Shown here piece by piece: positions 4,713 through 10,540 of a stretch of 13,410 nt of DNA. Origin of the DNA: Parcubacteria group bacterium (GTDB lineage Bacteria > Patescibacteriota > Minisyncoccia > JACQLN01); assembly GCA_016204035.1 (NCBI GenBank), contig JACQLN010000030.1:1-13410 (forward strand), read 5' to 3'. A model generated the notes under the pieces. That model saw only the letters and a program-made list of their open reading frames with translations, was not told the origin of the DNA and did no database searches. Numbering within the stretch: the first letter of the stretch is position 1; each line of letters starts with the position of its first letter. Made by a program: the position numbers and the translations under genes.

Positions 4713-4791
4713 CCCGGTAGAAGCACTTTGGCAAAATGTTTTGCTTTACAAAACATTAATTCGCCGGAGGCGGCCAAAGTCCTCTACCGGG
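4713..4791. repeat. branched palindromic element over the RNase Y stop codon
   Basis: The outer arms CCCGGTAGA (4713-4721) and TCTACCGGG (4783-4791) are followed inward by ACTTTGGC/GCCAAAGT (4725-4732/4773-4780). These enclose a hairpin AATGTTTTG/CAAAACATT (4735-4743/4749-4757, loop CTTTA) and a small CGCC/GGCG hairpin (4762-4765/4769-4772). The distal arm covers the last codons and the TAG of rny. There is no U-run, so it probably protects or marks the mRNA 3' end. The shape resembles the element at 929-1048. Confidence 0.55.
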
Positions 4792-6313
4792 CGTATTCCA
4801 CCACCCTATTTTCCCTTATCACGGTTATTTTAATCTCGCCCGGATACTGCAGTTCTTCTTGAATCTTGGCGGCCATATCTTTGGCTAATTTATGCATCCC
4901 CAGATCGTCAATTTTATCCGGCATCACAAAAACTCTGACCTCGCGGCCGGCCTGAATGGCGTAAGATTTTTCTATACCCTCAAAACCGTTGGTGATTCTT
5001 TCAATATCCTCTAAACGTTTCAAGTAAACCTCCACGCTGTCTTTGCGCGCGCCCGGCCGAGCCGCCGAAATAGATTCGGCTACTTGGACAATAATGCTTT
5101 CCGGAGTTTCGTAAGGGTGTTCGCCATGATGGGCTTGCATGGCTTTGATCACGCTTTCATCTACGCCAAATTTTTGCAGGATTCTCCGGCCAATCTCCAC
5201 GTGCGAACCCTGAACTTCGTGGTCTATGGCTTTGCCGATGTCGTGAAACAGCGTGCCCAGCTTGGCCACCCGCACGTTGGCGCCCAGTTCGGCCGCCAGC
5301 ATACCGGCAATGTGAGCCGATTCCACGGAATGCGCCAGCACGTTTTGCCCGAAAGAAGTTCGGTATCTTAGACGCCCCAAAAGTTGAACCAAGCGCGCGT
5401 CCAAACCGGTTAGTCCCAAATCAAACACGGCGCTTTCGCCGGCTTCCTTGGTTTTTTCGTTGACCTTGTCGCGGGCTTTGGCCACTGCCTCTTCAATCTT
5501 GGCCGGTTGAATGCGCCCGTCTTTAATTAAATCTTCCAAAGCCGTTCTGGCAATCTGGCGGCGAATCGGGTCAAAGCCGGAAATCATAACCGAATCCGGA
5601 GTTTCATCCACCACCACTTCCACGCCGGTCAAACGTTCCAACGCTTTAATATTGCGCCCTTCTTTGCCTATAATTTTTCCTTTTAATTCTTCGGAAGGCA
5701 AGTTAACGTAAGTGGTAGTAACTTCCGAAACCACCGAACCGGAATATCTTTGCAGGGTGGAAACTAAAATATCTTGAGTCTTTTTCTCAAGCTTGTCTCG
5801 ATTTTCGTTTTCCAGGCGGCGAGTATGGTTTAAGAGATCTTCCTGGCTATTTTTTTCTATTTGATTAAAGAGTTCTTCCTTGGCTTTTTCCCGGCTTAAG
5901 CCGGCCACCCGTTCCAATTCGGCTATCTCTTTTAAGCGAACAACTTCTAACTCTTCTTTGGTTTTAGCCACAACCAAACGGTCTTTTTCTAAAATCTCCA
6001 GTTTGCGTTCTGTTTCTCCAATTTTCTTTTCCAGACCCTCTTCCCGCTTCAGCAAAAGCTCTTCTATTTTAGCCAGCTGTTCCTGCCGGCGTCCGGTTTC
6101 TTCTTTGGCCTCGCTGATTATTTCCCGGGCCTTTTGTTTGGCTTCGTCTTCTTTTTCTTTAACTTCGGCCCGGGCCTTGTCCACCATTTTGGCCAGGCGG
6201 GCCTCTAAACTACCGGCCCGCCGTTGGGCGATCTGCTGGCGAATAAAGTAGCCTACTAACAAACCCAGCCCCAGCGCCACAAGCGCTTGAGGTAAAAATT
6301 CTGGTGCGAACAT
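4784..6313 (-). CDS. rny: ribonuclease Y
   Basis: Membrane-anchored endoribonuclease that starts mRNA decay. The 509-residue length and domain order match the family: one N-terminal span (about 8-24), a long charged coiled coil (about 35-185), a KH domain with GKIIGKEGRNIK at 212-223, and an HD domain. HD residues seen are H328 and H334 in HSVESAHIAG, H357-D358 in LFHDIGKA, H371 (GSHVEIG) and H395/H396 in AHHGEHPYE. The C-terminal motif PGEIKITVIRE is intact. No Shine-Dalgarno precedes ATG 6313 and I see no convincing promoter in the 208-bp gap upstream. It is transcribed alone, and a palindromic element covers its stop codon. Confidence 0.97.
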   Translation of the reverse strand: MFAPEFLPQALVALGLGLLVGYFIRQQIAQRRAGSLEARLAKMVDKARAEVKEKEDEAKQKAREIISEAKEETGRRQEQLAKIEELLLKREEGLEKKIGETERKLEILEKDRLVVAKTKEELEVVRLKEIAELERVAGLSREKAKEELFNQIEKNSQEDLLNHTRRLENENRDKLEKKTQDILVSTLQRYSGSVVSEVTTTYVNLPSEELKGKIIGKEGRNIKALERLTGVEVVVDETPDSVMISGFDPIRRQIARTALEDLIKDGRIQPAKIEEAVAKARDKVNEKTKEAGESAVFDLGLTGLDARLVQLLGRLRYRTSFGQNVLAHSVESAHIAGMLAAELGANVRVAKLGTLFHDIGKAIDHEVQGSHVEIGRRILQKFGVDESVIKAMQAHHGEHPYETPESIIVQVAESISAARPGARKDSVEVYLKRLEDIERITNGFEGIEKSYAIQAGREVRVFVMPDKIDDLGMHKLAKDMAAKIQEELQYPGEIKITVIRENRVVEYAR

Positions 6314-6485
6314 GTTTTATAAAAGTTGTCGGACTGTTACTTAATTTAGAAATCATAAATAAAATTGAAACAATATCCACGTGCTTGGGGACTCTAAGGC
6401 CCACCTTATAGCCCATGGAGTAACCGTCTAAACTTCCTTAGTATAAATTAGCACCTTGGTATAACAGCTGTCAAAAGAGCCGACA

Positions 6486-6514
6486 TTTACAAACACAAAT
6501 TTTTCGGATAAAAT
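6486..6514 (+). promoter_or_regulatory. promoter of toxin-antitoxin pair 1, leaderless
   Basis: TTTACA (6486-6491), 17-bp spacer, TAAAAT (6509-6514). The -10 box ends 7 nt before ATG 6522, placing the transcription start at the start codon. Confidence 0.7.
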
Positions 6515-6521
6515 ATCAATA

Positions 6522-6755
6522 ATGAACGGTAAAGTAACTATAACCAAAGAAAAATATCAGGAACTCGTGGAAAAAGCGGGACGGTTTGAAGTTATTCAAA
6601 AATTAGCTGCCGATGGCCGTGATTTCTTTCAGGAACCCTCCGCTAAAAACATAACCGCGATAATTAAAGAAATGGGAAAGACTGATCTATACTCAAAGAG
6701 TTTTTTGAAAAGCCTGGGATTGGGACTTAGAAAATCTACTTACTTTTCTAAATGA
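6522..6755 (+). CDS. antitoxin of a RelE/ParE-type toxin-antitoxin pair
   Basis: This 77-residue protein begins MNGKVTITKEKYQELVEKAGRF, a short beta strand followed by a charged helix, as in many small antitoxins whose N-terminal part makes the DNA-binding dimer. The C-terminal half (residues 45-77, basic and hydrophobic) would wrap the toxin. No precise family is assigned; the call rests on size, layout and the toxin gene that overlaps its end by 4 bp (ATGA). Its mRNA appears leaderless. Autoregulation of the promoter at 6486-6514 is expected from the family, but I see no clear operator palindrome there beyond ACAGCTGT at 6464-6471. Confidence 0.75.
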   Translation: MNGKVTITKEKYQELVEKAGRFEVIQKLAADGRDFFQEPSAKNITAIIKEMGKTDLYSKSFLKSLGLGLRKSTYFSK

Positions 6756-7000
6756 AAATCCGCCCGCTACGGAAAGACTTGGTTGATTATCTGGTTAAAT
6801 GGGCGCTGCTTAAACGTCTTAATAAACAAAAGAAATTATTTGAAACTGATCCATACAATACAAGTTTAAAAACGGAAATTTTAGAACCAAAAAGTTTAAG
6901 AATTTATAGTTTTAGAATAACTCGCAACTGGCGGGCTATTTTTGTTTATATCGGTCGGGACACCATTGAGATTATTGATATAAACAATCATTATAAATAA
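6752..7000 (+). CDS. RelE/ParE-family toxin
   Basis: This 82-residue basic protein has the RelE/ParE fold signature: two N-terminal helices (residues 5-32), then strands with LRIYSFRITRNWRAIFVY and DTIEIIDINNHYK at the C-terminus. The arginines in the central strands and the final H-Y-K are the sort of residues that contact RNA in RelE-like ribonucleases; ParE-like gyrase poisoning cannot be excluded. The start ATG shares bases with the antitoxin stop (ATGA), so translation is probably coupled, consistent with the lack of a ribosome binding site. gpmI follows after 48 bp but has its own promoter. Confidence 0.82.
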   Translation: MKIRPLRKDLVDYLVKWALLKRLNKQKKLFETDPYNTSLKTEILEPKSLRIYSFRITRNWRAIFVYIGRDTIEIIDINNHYK

Positions 7001-7012
7001 AAAATACAAAGA

Positions 7013-7041
7013 CTGTCTTAAAAATCAGACTCGGGTATAAT
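7013..7041 (+). promoter_or_regulatory. promoter of gpmI, leaderless
   Basis: A perfect TATAAT (7036-7041) ends 7 nt before ATG 7049. The -35 at 17-bp spacing is weak (CTGTCT, 7013-7018). The predicted transcript starts at the ATG. Confidence 0.6.
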
Positions 7042-7048
7042 TCATAGT

Positions 7049-8632
7049 ATGAAACCTGTGGTGCTTTTAATTTTAGATGGTTATGGTATTGGGCCTGAAA
7101 GTGTTGGTAATGCCATCGCTCAAGCTAAAAAACCCAATCTGGATTTTGTGGAAAAAAGTTTTCCCTTCGTTTTACTGCAAGCGTCGGGCGTTTCAGTGGG
7201 CCTGCCTTGGGGCGAGCCGGGCAATTCCGAAGTCGGTCATACCGCCTTGGGCACGGGCCAGCTGTGGCATCAGCCCTTGACGCGAATAACCCAAACCATA
7301 CAAAACGGAACCTTTTTCAAAAACCCTGTCTTAAAAAAAGCCGCTGGGCACGCCCGGGAAAACAATTCGGCTTGGCATTTAATTGGTTTGGTCGGGTCGG
7401 GTTCGGTGCATTCATTTATAGATCATCTTTACGCCCTTATAGAAATGGCTAAAGGCGAAAACGTAATAGAGATTTGGCTGCATCTGGCCACCGACGGGCA
7501 AGACAGCCCGCCCAAAGAAGCGGCGACGTTGATTCAGAATCTAATTGAGCGGTTGCATTGGGTCGGCAACGGAAAAATTTCCAGCGTCATCGGCCGATTT
7601 TACAGTATGGATCGCGACGGACATTGGGATCGCATTGAAAAAGCGTACCAACTTATGGTTCAGGGACAGGGCGAAAAAACAACCGACATAATATCAGCCC
7701 TAAAAAAACAATACAGCGCTGGGCAAAACGACCAATACATTGAACCCATCATTCAAACGGACGAATCAGGCCAACCGGTTGGCCTGATAAAAGACAACGA
7801 CGCGGTTATATTTTTTAATTTCAGGGAAGACCGAGCCCGCCAGCTGGCCCGAGCCGTGATTCAACCCGATTTTAAGGAATTTTCGCGGCCGGAATTAAAA
7901 AATATGTTCTACGCCACGCTGGTTCTTTACGAAACCGGTCTCGCCGCCGAGGTTATTTCTTCCGCCCCGGAATTAAAATACACCCTATCGCAAATAATTT
8001 CGGAGCATGGCAAAAAACAATTCAAAATAGCCGAAACCGAAAAATACGCTCATGTAACATATTTTTTTAACGGCGGTCGGGAAGCGGTTTTTCCGGGAGA
8101 GACAAGAAAACTTATAAAATCAGTTTCGGCTATGCATTTTAACGAAACTCCTGAAATGCAAGCCGCCGAAGTTTCGGAAAACTTGTTAACCGCCATTAAA
8201 AGCGGCAGCTACGATTTTTTGCTAGCCAACTTGGCCAACGCCGATATAGTCGGCCACACCGGCGATCAAACCGCCACTATAAAAGCCGTGGAAGCGCTGG
8301 ACGCGGCGGTGGGTAAAATCGTTAACACTGTTTTGGAAACCAACGGCGCGCTGATAATCACAGCCGACCACGGCAACGCCGAAGAAAAAATAAATCCTTT
8401 GACCGGAGAAATAAACACCGAACACACCTCCAACCCCGTGCCGTTATATTTAGTGACGAACTCGGTTAAAAAAGCGAAACCCCGCAGTGATTCTGAATCT
8501 ACTACCCGGGGGAAAAACGAGGTCAAAGGCATCTTACAAGACGTAGCCGCCACCGTTTTGGATTTATTGGCCATCCCCCCGCCCAACGACATGGACGGCA
8601 AAAGTTTGTTGCCGAGTTTGTATAAGCAATAA
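7049..8632 (+). CDS. gpmI: 2,3-bisphosphoglycerate-independent phosphoglycerate mutase
   Basis: Interconverts 3- and 2-phosphoglycerate in glycolysis using two Mn ions and a phosphoserine. At 527 residues it matches the family (about 510), with a small insert at about 470-493. Metal and catalytic residues align with the B. stearothermophilus enzyme at an offset of 2-4: D10 (LILDGYG), S60 in GNSEVGH, D399/H403 (NADIVGHTGD), D440/H441 (TADHGNAE), H459 (HTSNPVP). Substrate contacts are H121, D152, R183, R189 (GRFYSMDRD), R259/R262 (NFREDRA) and K332 (EKYAHVTYFFNGG). The usual DGRD motif reads DGQD (Q151), replacing an arginine listed as a substrate contact. No Shine-Dalgarno; the -10 box is 7 nt upstream. 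It converges on the toxin gene at 8639 with a 6-bp gap and no terminator. Confidence 0.97.
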   Translation: MKPVVLLILDGYGIGPESVGNAIAQAKKPNLDFVEKSFPFVLLQASGVSVGLPWGEPGNSEVGHTALGTGQLWHQPLTRITQTIQNGTFFKNPVLKKAAGHARENNSAWHLIGLVGSGSVHSFIDHLYALIEMAKGENVIEIWLHLATDGQDSPPKEAATLIQNLIERLHWVGNGKISSVIGRFYSMDRDGHWDRIEKAYQLMVQGQGEKTTDIISALKKQYSAGQNDQYIEPIIQTDESGQPVGLIKDNDAVIFFNFREDRARQLARAVIQPDFKEFSRPELKNMFYATLVLYETGLAAEVISSAPELKYTLSQIISEHGKKQFKIAETEKYAHVTYFFNGGREAVFPGETRKLIKSVSAMHFNETPEMQAAEVSENLLTAIKSGSYDFLLANLANADIVGHTGDQTATIKAVEALDAAVGKIVNTVLETNGALIITADHGNAEEKINPLTGEINTEHTSNPVPLYLVTNSVKKAKPRSDSESTTRGKNEVKGILQDVAATVLDLLAIPPPNDMDGKSLLPSLYKQ

Positions 8633-8638
8633 ATTCCG

Positions 8639-8881
8639 TTAGAAATTGTAAGTATTTTCGTTCCGCCTCTCAATGGTAAGAATATAAATTCCTCCTTTGT
8701 CCGATTTTCTATATAAAATCCTTATTTTGCCCTTTCTTACCCGAAAAATATCGGGGCGTCCTTTTAGCTTTTTAAGATCCAAACCGGACATTTTGCCGGA
8801 TTTGAGACAAATTAAAATGGATATTATTTTTTCTTTCTCTTCGGCTGAAAATTTTTGAAGAACTTTGGATATTTTATCCAT
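8639..8881 (-). CDS. RelE/ParE-family toxin of pair 2
   Basis: This 80-residue basic protein has the RelE-type layout: two helices (residues 1-28), then KKLKGRPDIFRVRKGKIRILYRK, a strand pair carrying several arginines and lysines, and a C-terminal strand IYILTIERRNENTY. The pattern L-x-G-x-x-x-x-(Y/F)R-x-(R)-x-G-x-x-R-(I/V) is the core of RelE/ParE toxins. The ATG at 8881 comes 1 nt after the antitoxin stop, so translation is coupled. Its 3' end faces gpmI 6 bp away. Confidence 0.85.
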   Translation of the reverse strand: MDKISKVLQKFSAEEKEKIISILICLKSGKMSGLDLKKLKGRPDIFRVRKGKIRILYRKSDKGGIYILTIERRNENTYNF

Positions 8882-8882
8882 A

Positions 8883-9104
8883 TTACAGCCGCGACAAAAT
8901 ATCGTTTATCCCGACGCCTCCTTTCCTAATTTTGGTAAAATCAACAACCGTCTCCCATAAACCACTATCTTCTTCCGGAGAAGATATTTTGAAAACTGGC
9001 TTGGACCTTCTAACGACTATAAAAGACCGGCCTTGGTTTACCTCTTGAATATACGCCTCCAGGTTCTCGCGGAGTTTTTTTAAGCCCACTAAAGAGTCTT
9101 TCAT
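8883..9104 (-). CDS. Phd/YefM-family antitoxin of pair 2
   Basis: From ATG 9104 this is 73 residues. It shows the Phd/YefM N-terminal pattern: VGLKKLRENLEAYIQEVNQGRSFIVVRRSKPVFKI, i.e. helix, then two strands ending in a PVF/K motif, which forms the DNA-binding dimer; the C-terminal part (about 45-73) would bind the toxin. A GTG at 9110 would add two residues. I prefer the ATG because the -10 box ends 7 nt before it, the same spacing as the other leaderless genes. A perfect 22-bp palindrome overlaps the promoter, as expected for autorepression by the antitoxin or the complex. Confidence 0.85.
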   Translation of the reverse strand: MKDSLVGLKKLRENLEAYIQEVNQGRSFIVVRRSKPVFKISSPEEDSGLWETVVDFTKIRKGGVGINDILSRL

Positions 9105-9110
9105 AACCAC

Positions 9111-9132
9111 AAGTTTATCTTAAGATAAACTT
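9111..9132. promoter_or_regulatory. operator palindrome of toxin-antitoxin pair 2
   Basis: The halves AAGTTTATCTT and AAGATAAACTT form a perfect 22-bp palindrome that covers the -10 box and most of the spacer. It is the expected site for a dimeric Phd-type repressor. Confidence 0.7.
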
Positions 9133-9140
9133 TGAGTCAA
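9112..9140 (-). promoter_or_regulatory. promoter of toxin-antitoxin pair 2
   Basis: TTGACT (9135-9140), 17-bp spacer, TAAACT (9112-9117) on the minus strand. A second TTGACT lies upstream of the first, 13 bp away. The predicted start coincides with ATG 9104. Confidence 0.65.
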
Positions 9141-9164
9141 CCGAGTTCGGCTCAGTCAAACCAA

Positions 9165-9195
9165 AATCTCCCCCAATGTAACACTGGGGGAGATT
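9165..9195. terminator. intrinsic terminator downstream of the HD-protein region
   Basis: The stem AATCTCCCCC (9165-9174) with GGGGGAGATT (9186-9195), one extra A-T pair and an 9-nt interior. On the minus strand the hairpin is followed by TTTGG after the ATT, ending transcription from the clpP/HD side before the toxin-antitoxin promoter. Confidence 0.75.
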
Positions 9196-9215
9196 ATTTA
9201 ATCAGTTGCAAACAA

Positions 9216-9254
9216 CTATCTCTTAGACGATATAATCTTATCCACCAGGTTAAA
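9216..9254 (-). pseudogene. remnant of a clpP 3' end
   Basis: Read on the minus strand, the 12 codons before TAG give FNLVDKIISSKR. The end of the intact ClpP (9869-9907) is YGLVDEIISPKR: 8 of 12 residues match, at the same position relative to the stop, and the DNA is about 70% identical. No similarity continues upstream. The fragment and the clpP end flank the HD-domain gene, as if that gene had been inserted at the 3' end of clpP or a second clpP copy had decayed. Confidence 0.5.
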
Positions 9255-9319
9255 GACATTGGGTGAGAGAGCCGTATATAAGGTAACCGGTTGATATAAA
9301 TTCTAACTTTGAATTACAA

Positions 9320-9838
9320 TTACCAATCAGTATCGTCTAAAACGGCTTTTGCTATTGTTACTAAGCGTATATTCCCGTAATGATTTTCAACATCATCTAA
9401 TAATTTCTGGGTTAAAACTTTCCATTCTTTTCGTCTTTGTGGTTCATTTCTCACTGTTTCATCGTACATACTGGCAATTTTATCACAAAGTTTTAATAAT
9501 TTAATAAAGTTGCTTTTGGTTGCAATATTTTGTTCATCTTCCCAGGAATCATGAGTCATTTCCTTAACACATTCAATCACTTTAGGTTCTACATAATTGG
9601 GAACCTCCAAATTTGTGTCTTCAAGTATATCGTGAAGCAAAAGCGCTTGATATCCCAATTCACGTTCATCGAAAGGAATACGCTGGTCATTAAGCAGGGT
9701 TAAAGCACACCATATAGGATGAACAATAAAAGGAACCTTCCCATTTTGTCGAAAATCTTTTCGGGTATTGTGTTCTTGATGAGCACTATATGCTAAATCC
9801 AAAAGCTGTTTTAAGCTTGTCGGCTTGATCTTATCCAT
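9320..9838 (-). CDS. HD-domain phosphohydrolase, SpoT/MESH1-like
   Basis: This 172-residue protein looks like a stand-alone RelA/SpoT-type hydrolase domain, which removes the 3' pyrophosphate from (p)ppGpp. Seen motifs are H40 in PFIVHPIW (family P-x-x-x-HP), the HD pair H69-D70 followed by E73-D74 in LLLHDILEDT, and D119 in KLCDKIASM. No synthetase, TGS or ACT domain is present. Other small HD hydrolases act on other nucleotides, so the substrate is inferred. The start ATG has no ribosome binding site; a weak TAATTT lies 7 nt upstream. It sits 30 bp after clpP and could share its transcript. It is somewhat AT-richer than tig and clpP and is bracketed by clpP 3'-end sequences, hinting at acquisition. 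Confidence 0.8.
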   Translation of the reverse strand: MDKIKPTSLKQLLDLAYSAHQEHNTRKDFRQNGKVPFIVHPIWCALTLLNDQRIPFDERELGYQALLLHDILEDTNLEVPNYVEPKVIECVKEMTHDSWEDEQNIATKSNFIKLLKLCDKIASMYDETVRNEPQRRKEWKVLTQKLLDDVENHYGNIRLVTIAKAVLDDTDW

Positions 9839-9868
9839 AATTGGTAAATTAGAATCTATTTCGGTTAA

Positions 9869-10453
9869 TTACCTCTTAGGTGAGATTATTTCATCCACCA
9901 ACCCATACTGCTTGGCCTCTTCGGCGCTCATAAAGAAATCACGGTCGGTGTCTCTTTCAATATCTTTTAAGCTCTTGCCGGTGTGTTTGGCTAAAATTTT
10001 ATTCAAACGGTCTTTGACTTTAATAATGTGACGGGCGGAAATTTCAATCTCCACGGCCTGGCCCTCGGCGCCGCCCATAACTTGGTGAAGCATGATTTCG
10101 CTGTTGGGCAGAACAAACCGGCGGCCTTTCTTGCCGGCAGCCAGTAAAGTCGCGCCCATGGAAGCCGCCATGCCCACGCAAATGGTGGAAACGTCGCATT
10201 TTACAAACTGCATAGTGTCGTAGATGGCCAGCCCCGCCGTCACGGAACCGCCCGGGCTGTTGATGTAAAGTTTAATTTCTTTTTTAGGGTCCTGGCTTTC
10301 CAAAAACAACAGTTGGGCGATAACGGTGTTGGCCACGTTGTCGGAAATCGGACCGCCCAAAAAAACGATTCTTTCTTTTAACAATCGCGAGTAAATATCA
10401 TAGGCGCGCTCGCCGTAGGAAGTTTTTTCTATGACTGTGGGAATTAAATTCAT
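9869..10453 (-). CDS. clpP: ATP-dependent Clp protease proteolytic subunit
   Basis: Serine peptidase of the Clp complex. From ATG 10453 (MNLIPTVIEKTSYGERAYDI, the typical ClpP N-terminus) it is 194 residues. The catalytic triad is S98 in GMAASMG, H123 in MLHQVMGG and D172 in RDTDRD, matching the family spacing; GGPI and the SPGGSVTAG oxyanion region are intact. A longer frame opening with TTG at 10483 would add the decapeptide encoded by the upstream 92-bp repeat, which tig would share identically; I reject it. No Shine-Dalgarno precedes the ATG: the bases just before it belong to the repeat hairpin. It follows tig, as in many bacteria, and likely shares its transcript. Its partner ATPase is not in this window. 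Confidence 0.97.
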   Translation of the reverse strand: MNLIPTVIEKTSYGERAYDIYSRLLKERIVFLGGPISDNVANTVIAQLLFLESQDPKKEIKLYINSPGGSVTAGLAIYDTMQFVKCDVSTICVGMAASMGATLLAAGKKGRRFVLPNSEIMLHQVMGGAEGQAVEIEISARHIIKVKDRLNKILAKHTGKSLKDIERDTDRDFFMSAEEAKQYGLVDEIISPKR

Positions 10454-10540
10454 AAAATTATGCGAATAACGAATAAACGCCAATATTACGAATTACGAAT
10501 TTTCATTCGTAATATTCGATTGGATTCGCCATTCGCATAT
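10449..10540 (-). repeat. 92-bp exact repeat, copy 1 (tig-clpP spacer)
   Basis: Identical over 92 bp to 11807-11898. It runs from the last base of the tig stop codon to the first five bases of clpP (ATGAA). It is a long hairpin: outer arms 10460-10474/10524-10538 (15 bp) and inner arms 10482-10493/10505-10516 (12 bp). The two outer mismatches are A-C on the plus strand but G-U wobbles on the transcribed minus strand, so the RNA folds better than the opposite strand. Confidence 0.95.

Noticed and set aside
6314..6521. Promoter for RNase Y in the 208-bp gap
   Set aside because: TATAAA lies only 1-2 nt from the ATG and no -10/-35 pair with proper spacing stands out; I see nothing else firm in the gap apart from the divergent promoter at 6486-6514.
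10454..10483. Shared N-terminal decapeptide MAFIRYSHNF for ClpP and trigger factor
   Set aside because: It is encoded by the 92-bp repeat and would need a TTG start; both families normally begin at the internal ATG (MNLIPTVIE and MKVEFKNL).
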